Positions 1 to 12,575 of a stretch of 64,000 nucleotides of DNA are shown here, in pieces. The notes beneath the pieces were generated by a model. It was not told the origin of the DNA. It saw only the letters and a program-made list of their open reading frames with translations, and ran no database searches. The first letter of the stretch is position 1; each line of letters begins with the position of its first letter. The position numbers were made by a program, and so were the translations under genes. The stretch comes from Polydactylus sextarius (Eukaryota > Chordata > Actinopteri > Polynemidae), in the NCBI GenBank assembly GCA_016801845.1, contig CM028912.1, positions 18,164,001-18,228,000 of the forward strand, given 5' to 3'.

Positions 1-75
1 TTTGTCACCCTTTGCCCAAGCAATGTGCCCTGGTGTGTCTCTCTCAGTTATGTCTCAACATAATTGTAACTCTTA

Positions 76-121
76 AAATAATAATAATAATAATAATAAT
101 ATATATATATATATATATATT
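76..121. repeat. (ATA)n/(AT)n microsatellite
   Basis: About eight ATA units run directly into about eleven AT units. Confidence 0.95.
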
Positions 122-1927
122 ACATTCTTAATTTTAGTGAATTATTTTATAGGATAAATTGGAATTGAGGATAAATATGAAATGAGATAATTAATGATAA
201 TTAATTATTAATCATATTAAAAAAAAAAAAACTATGACCAGTTTTTATGTTTATATTTTTATTTATACTTTGTTAAAACATTCCATGTCCAAAGTTCAAA
301 AGCTCTTTTCAGTAATCAGCAGTAATGCCTTTGCTTGGCATCACCACAGTCAAATGGTTTTCATAATTATCATCAAGATTTTTGTTCATTTCCACAAAAC
401 TGATTTTGTCTCTGTGAACTATTTCTTGATCAGTTTGGTGATTGTGTTGTTAGAAGGTTCAGTCTTGCCCTAGACCAAGTTTTATTTCAGACTGACTGAT
501 GTTTTCCTCTTTTCTCATGATGCTCCCTGAAAACATTACATTTCCATTGCTGTGTTTGACTGTGGGAATGGGGCTCTTGTATTCTTGAGGTTAAATTCTT
601 GTCCTTTCTCCAAATGAAAGCCATATCCCTATGTCCACATAATTCCATTCCTGTCTCATGTGACAACAGAACAGAATTCAGTCACTTGCCCTTTGTTCCT
701 CTTGTCAGTAGCCACAATGGGGACCTCTGGATTGATAGGTCTCCACCAACTATTTTGGTTTACTGCCTCAGTTTATAGTATATCAGATAGTCTAGAACAT
801 GGAAGGAATTACCAGGACCATTTGGTTTCAACAGTTTTTAAAATATGGGTGTATACTTACTTAAAAATACATTAGATTTCAATGTGTTGACTTTAAGTAC
901 CTAATTGAATAAATTATCGCAATATTTATTTGAAAAAGTTAATATTGTGTTGGACAAATATGATGAAAAAGAAGACTAGCTTCATAGAAGTGATTTTTTA
1001 AAGGCCAATTTATACTAATCCCGTTCTCTAATGCATGTAAACAATGTCTTGTGGATGTGTTCTAATAAAACCTTGAAGATTTACTGACAGAGATAGGTAA
1101 ATAGAAATTGAGAAATAAATTTCTGAAAGAAAAAACTTTATTTTGGTATGTCTTTGCTGTCACCAGAAGAGAAAAGGCAGCAGAAACATTTGCTTAGTGT
1201 TTCGCAGTAATGTGAGTGTCAGTAAGCAATGAGGGCTTAACATCTGACAGTAGTTTTATATGAAAAGCTCAAACTGCTTATTCATTAACATCCAACGAGA
1301 TATTTATGTATAAAAACACACTTTCTCTGCATTTCTGAGGTCGTTTACCACCTCCCCCCTCCAGGTTATATCACAAACTCTGCACCAACCATCAATCACA
1401 TGACATTGGGGCTAAATGATGGAAAGAAAGAGGACACAGCAGAGACACAGAGGAATCTTGGACGGGAGCGTCTGTCTCTTGTCATGAGCCACAGGTGCTC
1501 TCAGCCACCACCATAAGCACTGAGACGTCTCTGTCAGAGCTGATAAAGCTGTAGCTTTGATAAGTGTGAGAAGGCATAAGTAAAGATTGTGCCTGGAGGT
1601 CCTCAGCAACTGAAGACAAGTCGTGTGGAAAGCAAATGCGGTGCTCCGTATGGGCCAAGCAGGCAGAGGGTTTTCATCAGAAGTAGAACGTGCTGGGCGG
1701 TGCCGTCTCCATCCTCTGAGGCTAGCCCTAGTTTCGCGGAGATGTTTATTATTGATAGAGGTGGATGATAGCCTTGGGATGAATTGCATAATCTAGAGCC
1801 GCCTCTAATGGATACAGGAAATGGATCAGGCTATCAGTCAGGTCTCGGTGGATGAAGGATGTGTCTGTGTTTGTATGTCTCTCTGTCTGTGTGCATGCAT
1901 GCATTTAGTGTGTGTCTGTGTGGTGAA

Positions 1928-1960
1928 TGTGTGTGTGTGTGCGCGTGCGTGCGTGCGTGT
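1928..1960. repeat. GT/GC dinucleotide repeat
   Basis: Alternating GT units interrupted by GC and GCGT units; the alternating purine-pyrimidine run could adopt Z-DNA. Confidence 0.85.
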
Positions 1961-3058
1961 GGATTAAGCCAGTGTCATTGTGTGTCTCTGTCGATGAACC
2001 ATCAACTAACACCGCTGAATTTTTTTTCACTGTCCAAAAACATTGAATTAAATGTCAGAATCCACATTTTGTAATTTAGTTTTCTGAAGCCTGTATCACC
2101 GTTGAAAAATATATTATAAATCAAACATTAAGGTGTGATTAGGTTTAGATGAAATACAACTTGGTTAGGGGTAAAGTTACTTCATGTAAATGTTGATAAT
2201 TTCTGGACATTCTGCCTGAATGATAATATTGCTACTGTTTTAGGACTGCTAGAACAATCCTAGGAGACCTCAGTTTATTGATCATCTGTTATTGGATTAC
2301 CTTCTTAAGCGTGCAAATTCTTTCCTTTGTCGGAGCACCTACCTCCAGCCCTCCAACCAGTGTAAAGGTTGCCTGGTTTTAGATCTGTGATTCATCCCCC
2401 ATCTCAAATTTGCACACATTTGTTTAAGGTGAAACAAAATGGTAGTTCAGTCTGATCTGGTTTGTAAAGGAGACTGCAAGCATGGGAGAGTGGAAATGAA
2501 AATCTGAGAGGCCTCTTAACTTATTCCACCATAATCTCTGAGAGAGTCAGAAAGTGTTTGTGACAGGTGTAAGAAGAAGAAAACACTGGTTCTTTAGATA
2601 CTTCTATGGGTTAACTTCTTTGATACACAAACAATGTTAGATCTGTTCTCTGCTCCATACGTCTGTGTCTCTCCTCAGATAGTTTTGGATACACTCAGAC
2701 ATTTCAAAGGAGGGATTTGAAGGCCATGTAATAAATTCTTGCTTAGCACCTTAGTTCCCAGCTAAGATCAGTGGATTCCATCCTCTTGAAACACTTTTCC
2801 GCGCCCCTAGAAAATGTCAAAGTTGTCATTGAAATTCTATCTATATGCCACACATGCTGATGAAGGGATAACGGCGTAGCGAAGCATTTCAAACCCTGTT
2901 TTATGTTGGGGTAGCGCTTGAGATGCTTGCACAGAAACGTTCCCGTGAGTGTCCTTCAGCTGAATGAAATCCCTTTTCAGCAGTTCTGAGCCACTGACTC
3001 TGTATTTAAGAGGATACTGAACAGGCCCTTGTGCACGATCATTCTCTTGAGATATGAG

Positions 3059-3720
3059 CCGTGTTTCCACCGAGAAGTTCCGATGTAACAGCACGGGGGC
3101 TGGAACCTTTTCAGGAAGTTTCTCCCTCGCGGCCCTTAGTGGCATTGTGTCTCACCGAGGGTAAGACCCTGATCAGTGATGCGACGGGGGCGGGACAGAC
3201 TTTGCCAATTGCATCTTCTTCATCGCATTACTATGAATAAACTACATGCTGCAGTGAGAGAGAAAGAGCGAAAGGGGACACTGTTTGTTTTTAACATTGT
3301 GTTTTGCGTTAGAAAAAATAAATTAACTAATTTGTGGCAGCCAATGTTGATTCTGTGATGGCCCGCCACACATTGATCATTATATGTGTTTCTGTGTCGC
3401 TTCGTTCACTTCTTCTATTCTATTTATATAAACATTAACTTATTTGTTGATACGCTTCTGCTGCTGTGTTTTAAAAACGGTGCTTCTTTGTTGCGTCTGT
3501 GAGCCTATGTGCCGTCTTGAATTACAACCAATCACCACCGTGTCAACCTAAAACCCCATCCAAGACCTTTTTGGGGCCGAAAAAAAAAAAACTTATCCCT
3601 GGGCAAAGACTTTTTTTGGCCCCTAAAAGGTTCCTCGGTCTTGCCTCTTGGGAACGGTTCCATGGCACCAAGAGCCACGTTCCCATGTTATTACCCGGAG
3701 ATTCCTGCGGTGGAAATGGG
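3059..3720 (+). mobile_element. hAT-like non-autonomous DNA transposon, copy 1
   Basis: The left end reads CCGTGTTTCCACCG and the right end is its near inverse, CGGTGGAAATGGG. The flanks GATATGAG (3051-3058) and CCTATGAG (3721-3728) agree at six of eight positions, as expected for a worn 8-bp hAT target duplication. The interior has no transposase frame. Bases 3059-3384 match, in reverse orientation, a stretch inside the element at 14170-14906. The right half contains a strong hairpin at about 3564-3634. Superfamily placement rests on the ends and duplication length only. Confidence 0.6.
3564..3634. repeat. Inverted repeat (hairpin) inside hAT-like copy 1
   Basis: The arm CCTTTTTGGGGCC is answered about 40 bases later by GGCCCCTAAAAGG, a 12 of 13 match, with an A-rich loop. 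Confidence 0.75.
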
Positions 3721-3909
3721 CCTATGAGCATTTGGGAAAAAAAAAATTGTTGAGATCGCCTTGTTAAACTACTTACAGTAGTCTCATGTGGACTGCGGTT
3801 TCTTCTTTGTTGCTTTCATGCATCTTTAATAAGAGTCTCTCCAACTGTTAAATCATCACAAGTTTTAGGAAAAGCTTGGAGATGTCACAATAATGTGACT
3901 GTTAAGTGA

Positions 3910-3910
<1 letters not shown>

Positions 3911-3942
<32 letters not shown>
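3911..3942. repeat. (TG)16 microsatellite
   Basis: Uninterrupted TG units. Confidence 0.97.
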
Positions 3943-3943
<1 letters not shown>

Positions 3944-4693
3944 TCCCTGGGGCAAAAATTAATTGGCATTAGTGCCTGCACTGCTACACGGTGTAGGTTC
4001 ATATATAAAGAAAACCATCAGGTTAGCCACACCAATGTTTGCAATACATACATGTTTGACTGGATCCACTAAATTTGGTTTGAGTTATGACCAAAGTACC
4101 AAGTATGATCAATAGCAATTACTCATTTGCAAAAAATATATATGTTCAAGTTAGGAAAAATAAGCTTCAGATATCAGGAAAAAATCAGAACAAGAATTTG
4201 CGGAACACAACATGTTGATATGTATGTGCAATTGTAATTATTTCTACAATGAATGTAGGTGTTTGAAAATAATGTAGAAAAATTATACAGAGCAATAAAA
4301 CAAATAATTTATTTATGAATGATTTAACAGTACCATCAGTTTTGTAAAATGTCACCACAAACAATTGTGGTCTATTATTTCTTGCTGTCTTCCACTAAAA
4401 ATATTAAAAATTCTGCACTGCAGTAAACATTTAATCAGGGAGTTTAAGTTTATGGCCAAAGCTCTGTAATGATTCATGGTGTGTTGTTTTTGTTATTATT
4501 AGAAACATGTATGTGTGATGAGCTAATTTGGTCATTAATATTAGTCTGACCAAAGTAGTGGGGCTTTATATGAAATTAAAAATAAATAAAAACACCAAAT
4601 CTTGTTAGATTCCACTTTCACATACAAAAGGAAAATTTAAGATTTTATAAAACATTGTTTTTAGGGCATAGAAATGTTTGCTACAGTTTCTTA

Positions 4694-4750
4694 AATAGAA
4701 TAGAATAGATTTTATTTGTCCTGCCAAGGGGAACTTGATTTGTTTGACAG
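4694..4750. repeat. Possible LINE 3' end fragment with TAGAA units
   Basis: Three TAGAA-like units lead into TTTTATTTGTCC and then AAGGGGAACTTG. This resembles the 'tttatt...gggga' ends of common fish retroelement repeats. A similar short stretch is at 30715-30745. It is too short for a firm call. Confidence 0.35.
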
Positions 4751-7536
4751 CATAAAAAAATCATGAAAATAGATTAATAGAAAATAAAACAGTTGACAGA
4801 AGTAATTTATATAATAATATAGAAAGAAACAAAGAAAAAGAAAAGAAAAAGTGCAAGTTTCCAGAGATGAGGAGGAAGGCCTGTGTTTGTGATGTTTGCG
4901 ATGTCTGGGCCATGACAAAGTTCACAGGTGGCTGCAGCATCGACTGACCATGCACCATCATGATGACTTGTGAGAACTCACTCGGGATATAGTATGGCCA
5001 AACGCTAACAGGAAACAGTTTTATTTTATTTTTTTTAATGGTGGTTATAGATGAAAATAACAGAGCAAGTACAACTCTTTAACTACCCTAATAACTTAGA
5101 TGACAAGGTTTTGACCAGTATCGATGGTAGAATATAGCCTCTGACTATGGTGGAGGTTAGAAAGTGCATCTTACAGTTTGCAGACTGATTTTTATGCCCT
5201 CCCCATTAAGGTGGGGTTGCTTTTTGTGTGACCCCTTGTGAAGAAGCGTCATGGTGAAGTGATTATAGTGGAGAGGTATTATTAACCAAGTGCTAGTTTT
5301 TAGCTTTGCATGTGCAGATTGTGCTCTTGGTATTGCTATTGTGGACAGTTGGGTGTGTTTTAGACTTTGTTTAGATAAAATGGTTTGGATCATTGTCACA
5401 CTACAGATGGAGATTTCAAGTAGGCAAGGGCTGTAGATAGCAGTCGTTGTTGCATAAGACACTGGGAGTGGAGACATCTGCATTGCTTCAATTCCATACT
5501 AGTAGGACTTTCTGAGACATAGATATGCTGATAGAGAGGCTGAGTGAAAGCCTTCTCAGAGAATATCTTCTGCCAGATTGCCATACATAGTGCTATACTA
5601 GCAGAGCAGCACTCTAAATTACAGTCAGTCATATCATTAGCTTTCGATATGGACTCTGTTGTTACTCGTACAGCTGCTTCTAAATTTGATGCAAAGTGGC
5701 AGGGGAAATGTTCAGTCCCTTGAGTCTGAGTCTTCATTGCAGTAAAATACAGTGCCCATGCTTATATCTATACAGGCAGACTTGATATTTTAGGCTTTCT
5801 TCAAGACTTTAATTTTAATGAAGTGCATTTTCATAATGCTTTTTCTTTTTCTAGTAAAAGGTGTTTTAGGTATCACACACACGCTGACACACCATTGAAA
5901 TGCAATAGGAGACAATTTGGGGTTCAACAACCTACTCTACCTCCTAAGCCACTGCTTATCTCTCTTGTCTGAATTTTTAGCATTTTCTGGTACTTCATAA
6001 TTGGCCATCGACAAAGACCCACTGGGTCTAACAGCAGCTTATGGTTTGTTCTGTTTGACATGGTGTGCCACAGGGTGAGCATGTGAACAGGTGAGCGACA
6101 TGCTGTTTGGTCTTTACTGACGCTGTTCTGATGTTTAATTAACCTTGTAGAATGTGTGAATGGTAAATTTGTTAAATATATATATTGTTGCCATATCTGC
6201 TAATATTTTTGAGGCCACTGTGGTTTCTGACACAAGTGCAAAACACCACAGTTCTAACTTTTGTCCCCTGGTGTTATCAGTTGTCATTGAAGTGGACATT
6301 CTTTATATACCAGCTGTTCCTTGATATGCCATCCGTGAATATCAATGATCTTTATGTGGTATGAGGCTTTATGTCTCATGATCACAGACTGAACATCTCT
6401 AACAGGGCTCTAGAGACTCAGCCACTCAACTCTATGTGTGCATGCACTGAAAATTGGCCATGAAAGTTAGGTTCTGCCTGAGTGTGTTGCTGTTGAATTT
6501 CCCTGTGATTAGTCCAGTACTTGCTATCTTGGTGGAAAGCTATCGGTGGTATTTTATGGTGGTGACGGACCATCAACATGGTCATTCTAGTTGAAAGACT
6601 TACTGCTCTATTTTATCATTTTCATTACTTCTTCCTATGGAGCAGTCTTGATCTGTGTTGTCCCTGTTGTGTTATGGGTTAAGTCTTTAAGTGACTAAAT
6701 CTTTTGTGCTGACAGGAAACAATCATACAAAAGCCACACAATACACAAGATGTTTATGGTCACCAAGTCAAGGTAAAAATAGGTTCTGTGCAAGTTATCA
6801 CGTTTTGCAAATGTTGTAAATGGGATAATGGGATCAAATGCCAACAAGTTTAAAGGCTGCAGTTATGAGGGTGTCTTAGAGGAAGAGGGTTGTTTATAGA
6901 CTCTTGACATGCAAAGTTATTAATCTTATCTGAAATATGACTATAAAGAGCCTAGGGATGTTGAGAGGATTCTGGAATCCAATCCCCAACAATGACAAAC
7001 ATTGCTACAAGCAGTTTAGGCACTTGGTAAAGTTTTACCCACAGGTGCCTCTATTTGAAGGTATTTAAAGACCAGTAAACTGGCATCAGACCCATGAGGC
7101 AGACTGAGGCCGCACTGTAGGGAACGTCAGTCAGCAGGGACTCACAGCTGAGGGGGGAAGCACTTTTGGATTTCCCTTGAGGATAGTCGCAAACACCTTC
7201 TTTTATTTCCATCTCATACGGGCTTGTCGGAAGTCCTCTATTATATAGAATCCATTAACCATTAACACCCACTTACCACAGCCAGCAAAATCATGGTTCT
7301 TTTCAGTCATGACTTTTTCAGACACATATTTATGAAATTCAGCATGTTATCATTGTTTCTGATAAATATCTTGAAATGTTCTGGGAAAACAAACAGAAAA
7401 AGAATGCCCTTAGGGACATGTCATGGATAAGGCCAGAAATCTGTCCTTCTTGACCCCCCTGCCCCTGATCACCTATTCTGTGTTTTATACATATATTATA
7501 TTTAGTACTGTGTGAACTTATAGGCACCCCCATACG

Positions 7537-7561
7537 TTTTTTTTTTTTTTTTTTTTTTTTT
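7537..7561. repeat. Poly-T run
   Basis: An uninterrupted run of about 25 T, possibly the antisense poly-A tail of a retrocopy, but no retrocopy is recognisable beside it. Confidence 0.9.
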
Positions 7562-8139
7562 AACAGTTTATCAGTACCTGTACATCGTAAAGAGATGTCA
7601 ATGCAAGCTTCATTGTTGCTAAAATGAATCCAAGGTAGTGAAATATGAAACAGTACAAGACCAACAAAGTGAGTAAAGTTTCACTCCACTTAAATATTGC
7701 TTGTCAGTATATCACGGTTTGGTTGTTTGTGCTTTGATTTATAGTATATAGTGGTAATATTTAGTGAATGAATCACATCCAAGAGAAATCTTTAAATATA
7801 ATCAAGTGCATTATTATAAAAAATGAAATATTCTTTTCTAAGTTTAACTTTAAATCCGGTAATCTTCTTATTTTATACAGTGTATATCTCACCTCAGAAT
7901 GACAGTCCTGCAATCTATACATATCTCAGAGAGAGTTCTGTGTGCAGGCTTTGCAATAAAGTTTTGTCTATTATTGCTTGAAATTATCTTTTTTTCAGAA
8001 ATTGCAGGGTTTTGGATGGAGGTGAGCTCTTTTGGATGGACAGATGAGTTATTTCCTTTGTTTATTGATTTATTCATTTTTCGTTATGTTTGCTCTCGCT
8101 ACATTTTGCAGAGCTCTACCCATCAAATTGGCACGTTCT

Positions 8140-8520
8140 TTCCCTCCACTACATAGTCACGCACTGATGCATGCACCTGTCTTCACTTCGCACTTCTCCT
8201 ATTCTTTGTCTCCCACGCTGTTGGTTTCCTCTTGTGGTGTGGTGTGGTCCCCCACAGCATTCTTGTTGATCCCTCGTCCCTGTCATTGCTATTTGTCACA
8301 TCATCTCTCCACCTCCATCACCTACACTCTTACTTTTCTGTCTCACCCCTCTCTCATCTACCCCTTCACACAGCTGGCCTCCCTGCACCTCTTCTTTTCC
8401 CCTTCCCTCTTTTCCTCATACCCTCCCCACATACCTGCTTTTTCACTCTGCATTCCCCCTGCTCCTCCACTCTCCTCTCCTCCTCCCACCACCTGTCTTT
8501 GTTCCACCGCTGTCAGATGG
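8140..8520 (+). repeat. Long pyrimidine-rich tract
   Basis: About 380 bases strongly enriched in C and T, especially 8390-8505. It explains the overlapping open frames here, one of 176 codons, which are Ser/Pro/Leu-rich low-complexity translations and not genes. Confidence 0.75.
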
Positions 8521-10309
8521 CAGTTATGCTGGACGCTCGATATAGTCAGCACTGGGAGCTGAATGAATGATGATCGTTATTGTGTGTTTTGCTAGATTGT
8601 TGTATGTTTGTATATTTGGTAAGGGTGCGGATGACTATTTTATTGTACCAAGTGCCAAGTTCTTACTGTGAACGCATTGGTTGTTAGTGCTTGTGTGTTT
8701 GAATGTGTTGAATGTGTGCATCTGTGCGATGCACCGATCCCAGGCAGGTAGGGAGACAACAGGTCTTGGCTGTGGTCCCAAATCATAGCTTTTGGAACTC
8801 AGATGAAGACAGTTGAGGGTAGGCAGACCCACAGCAGCCCCTGCAGGAGGTTTGTGGAAATTATAGTTCCAGTGACAAAGATACAGAATGGGTGGGAAGG
8901 GATATGAAATGGAACGAAAGAAGAACCCTTGTTGGCTTAAACACAGAAATGTGTAATTCATGTGTATCTTTCCTTTATATTTCCTGTCACTAATTCACTT
9001 CAGTGACACATATGTGCACAAGCACACGCACTCCCACTCGTGGGACCATAGACGCCTCTGCTGTCATGTTCTTGGTCGAGACGCCTGCCCAGGTTTTGTC
9101 ACAGCAGAGGTGTGGGGCAATGTCTGTGACTTCTGCAAATCCTGAGCCAGCGGGCACATAAGGCTGTGCCATATGGCACTGGCCAATAGCCCCCTCTACC
9201 CTGTCTGTAGAGAACTGTGAAGGATCAAATTTTCTCACCTTCTGTCTCATTCATTTCTTCTCATTAACATTCGTACTTCTGTTTTTTCCTCTTCCTAAAT
9301 CAGACTTCAAACAGTTCTTTATTTATTTACAAAAACATATCTTAAGAATGTTTTTGCACCTTTGTTTTCTCTCATTTACATTTACTTGACAGTCATCTGG
9401 GTCAACTTATGGTGAAAAGCAACAGCCAACAGAGCTTATATTTGCAAACTGTCAGCATCACATGCTGCTACTTACTTACTGTATCAAAAAATTTAAGATT
9501 CAAAGCAGCTGCACCCTGACAAAGACCTTTGTCTCAGATGTGGTCTTGTGCTATGTAAATCAGTGAAGCAGTGTGAAAAAAACAGAGTCAGTTTGAAAGT
9601 TTGAAATCCCTAACCTCGACTCACTCTATCCCTCGCTGTCACATCGAGAGAAGTCCCCAATGAATAAATAAGACGTTGGCAGATGAATGTCAGCGTTTGC
9701 TCAACAAGCCTGGTTGAAGATCAGTTGAAAGATCCAGTCGAGATAAAGACATGCAATGTTTCATGTCTTTCATGACTGTCTTACTTTATGTGTGGAAATC
9801 TATTTCTGTCCCATACCTGTCTAAGTCAGTCATGTCTGGCCTGCTTCACCTCAAAATATTATAACGATGCACCCGACATATTCAAAGAAGCCTGTGTGAC
9901 ACAGGATTTCTGGGTGAGGCTGTAATTTGTATACAGCTAGTGCCTTTATCTTGCACCTTCTCTTAAGGAGATGGAGGTTTTAAATCCCCCATCCTCTCAA
10001 CGCTGCTCTTCTTGTGCTGGGGAAGATCAAGAGATGGGGTTGGGGAGTTTTTTGCGGAAAAAGAAGGCACTCTTAAAAGACACCCGCAGGCTTCAGCCGG
10101 GCAGCTTTCTCTTCAGTTGCATCACGCTTGGCATAAAGTGAGAGTCCCCAGGTTAAGAACAGCCTCAGCCAGATGGGAGAGAGTGTGGGAGTGAGGGCGG
10201 GAGACAGAGGAGAAGGATAGAGGATGGCAAAAAAGCACAGACCCTGCAGTAAGCTATTCCAAGCGCCTTTGTGGGGTTGCCATTTTTTCATTCACTCCCA
10301 CTCTCCTTT

Positions 10310-10740
10310 GAGGGGATTTTCTATCCCTCTCTCTCTCTGTCTGTGTCCCCATTTCTTCTTCTCTTTCTCTTTCTTTTCCTTTTTTTTATTTTATGATGTT
10401 CTTTTTTTCCCAGTGTTCCTCAGTTTCTTCAGGCGCTGTGGTTCTTTTTTATCGTGCCAAGTTTGTTGAGCCAGTGCCTCATCTCTCTCTCTCACTCTCC
10501 CTGTCTGTCTCTATCTCACTCTCTCTTTCTGGCCGTCTGCATCTTTCCTCTGTATTTTCCTATACTTTCAATACTGTCTCACTCTCATCCATTTGCACTG
10601 ACTTCGTTCTTCCCCCTTAGCCCAATTTCACTCATCATTTTTGTCTTCTCTACAGCCTCTTTCCTTCCTGCTTCTCAATCCCTTTGATCAGGATTCCTTG
10701 TGCAGTTTCTCTTTCCCTCCTTTTACTCCTCCTCTTCCTT
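10310..10740 (+). repeat. Second long pyrimidine-rich tract
   Basis: About 430 bases dominated by CT, TCTC and TTTC units, including CTCTCTCTCTGTCTGT and similar runs. Open frames across it are low-complexity. Confidence 0.75.
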
Positions 10741-11432
10741 TTGTGTGTATTCTGTATTCTGACATCTTTTTGCCCTCAGCTAGTTAAAAACAGTGTTCAC
10801 ACTTGATTGTTATGATGCTCGCGGGCTCCTGAATCAATGGTGTGGTTACTTTTGCACTTCTTCTGTGTTGAGGAAGAAGCGTGTCAGACAGACAATGTCA
10901 GCACTAAGCTAACTTTATTTTAAAATGACAATTATGTATGAAAACGGTGTGAGTTCATACTAGTTAGTGTTAGATCTCTGTCTCAGCTGTTTGTTCTCTT
11001 CCTGCTCTCTAGGATCACTTTCTTCTTTTGCACAAATTTGAGCTGATGCGCAAACTTTGGATGAAGATTTGAAGACGAAGGTTTATTTGTTGAAAAGATT
11101 TAAAAGTAATTACACACTGCTCTAAAGAACACAGTCTGCTCTGTCTGAGTTTGCTGTGTAAAGTGAGTAGGCAGGATAAAAAGAGTTGGCAGGAGTGTGA
11201 CAAAAATAAATGAAAGTAAATTCTATACTAGGGAATGTAAGAATTGTTTGATCATTGTAAATGCATTTATACTATGAACTAAGGTTTTTTATGAGCAACT
11301 TCATGCATCAATATATATGTTTTTGTCAGTGCTGTAGTCTGGTCTGATGCCCTGTTGAGAGCAGCTTTCCCTAAAAACTGCTTTTAAGCTTTTTTCCTCC
11401 GTGTTTCCTTTCCTTATCAGATCAGATTACTG

Positions 11433-11434
<2 letters not shown>

Positions 11435-11476
<42 letters not shown>
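11435..11476. repeat. (TA)21 microsatellite
   Basis: About 42 bases of uninterrupted TA units, self-complementary and able to form a cruciform. Confidence 0.96.
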
Positions 11477-11483
<7 letters not shown>

Positions 11484-12504
11484 ATGTTACAAAGCAGGCA
11501 CACAAGTATAAATAAAGCCCATGAGGTGTGGTCTATTTGTTATCTATGAGACTGCATACATTAGCTGGTTACCTCTGAGTTGAATTTTATTCATGTGACA
11601 TCAATCAATGTCACAAATAAATTTATCCTGAGAAGCGGTAATCTTCTCTTTCCCATGTTTCTTTTTAGTTTAGCTTTCATGTCATGTTTTTGAACATCAA
11701 CATAATCACAACTCATAGTACCACAATAACTTATAACTTATATTGATTACACAAATGTTAAACCAAATGTAATAGTCAATTTGATAAGAGAAACTAAAAC
11801 TGTCTAATGAACTGTAATCGTTGATAGCACAAGAAAAACTGGGTGGGTGTTTTACATCCATGTTGCAGTAGTGTTTGAAATAGTGTCTCTTCCCCATAAC
11901 TTTATTTGTACTTGAATAAAAGAAGTAAAAACATTCATCACTTGTGTCATATGCTTTCATATGTCATTACTTGTCTTTAGTCATGTCCTCCACAGTTGTC
12001 TATGAGGACACAGGCCAACGATTTAGCCCAGAGAAAACAGATTTTAGTTCAGACCATTAGAGACTTAAAAGGGAGCAGAAGTGGAGACAAAGAGCCATGA
12101 GCAACTTAGTCTCATTCCTGTGGGGACTCTCGAGCAAGTCCTTGTGATGTCACACCCAGCAAGAACACATTTTCACACATTGCCCAGTTTTCAGCACTTT
12201 AAAATTTAATCAGGTTATGGGCTGTGACTACAGAGCAACAGTTTCTCCAAAACCTTTGGTAGCCATTCCTTCGTTCCAGGGAATAGAAGGGATTTTTTGT
12301 CAATTGAATAATCACATTTGTTATTCCTGTGGTGTAGCATGGGCAAATCAATATCAAATCAAATGAATATCTCTCCTCCACAGACAAAAAAAGGAAAATT
12401 AAGATCAGGCACTGTAGTGCCATCAGTCATCTGAAAAGTCTGGAGTCGCTCTGTAGCCAATAAACCATGTGGGGAAATGAATGAATAATGTTCTCTCGTA
12501 CCTT

Positions 12505-12575
12505 AGCAGCTATTTTGCTCAGTGCCCTTGAGCAAGTCACTTAACCTCCTACTGCTTCAGTGGAGCAACAACCTA
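12505..12575 (+). repeat. MIR/L2-like SINE tail fragment
   Basis: The segment CTTGAGCAAGTCACTTAACC, followed by CTCCTACTGCTTCAGT, closely resembles the conserved tail shared by MIR-type SINEs and L2-type LINEs. Only this short stretch is recognisable. Confidence 0.5.

Larger units (their letters stand above)
1..3058 (+). other. Upstream intron of tmeff2, first part
   Basis: No exon or RNA gene recognised. It holds an ATA/AT microsatellite near the start and a GT/GC run at about 1928-1960. The small open frames are AT-rich or simple-sequence and have no family resemblance. The preceding tmeff2 exon was not found and probably lies further upstream. Confidence 0.7.

Noticed and set aside
5396..5737. 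113-codon minus-strand open frame, considered as a retroelement gag remnant
   Set aside because: A faint resemblance only; no second domain or element boundary nearby to support it.
8032..8562. 176-codon plus-strand open frame, the longest in the window
   Set aside because: It lies over a pyrimidine-rich tract; the product is Ser/Pro/Leu low complexity and a second frame is open over the same bases.
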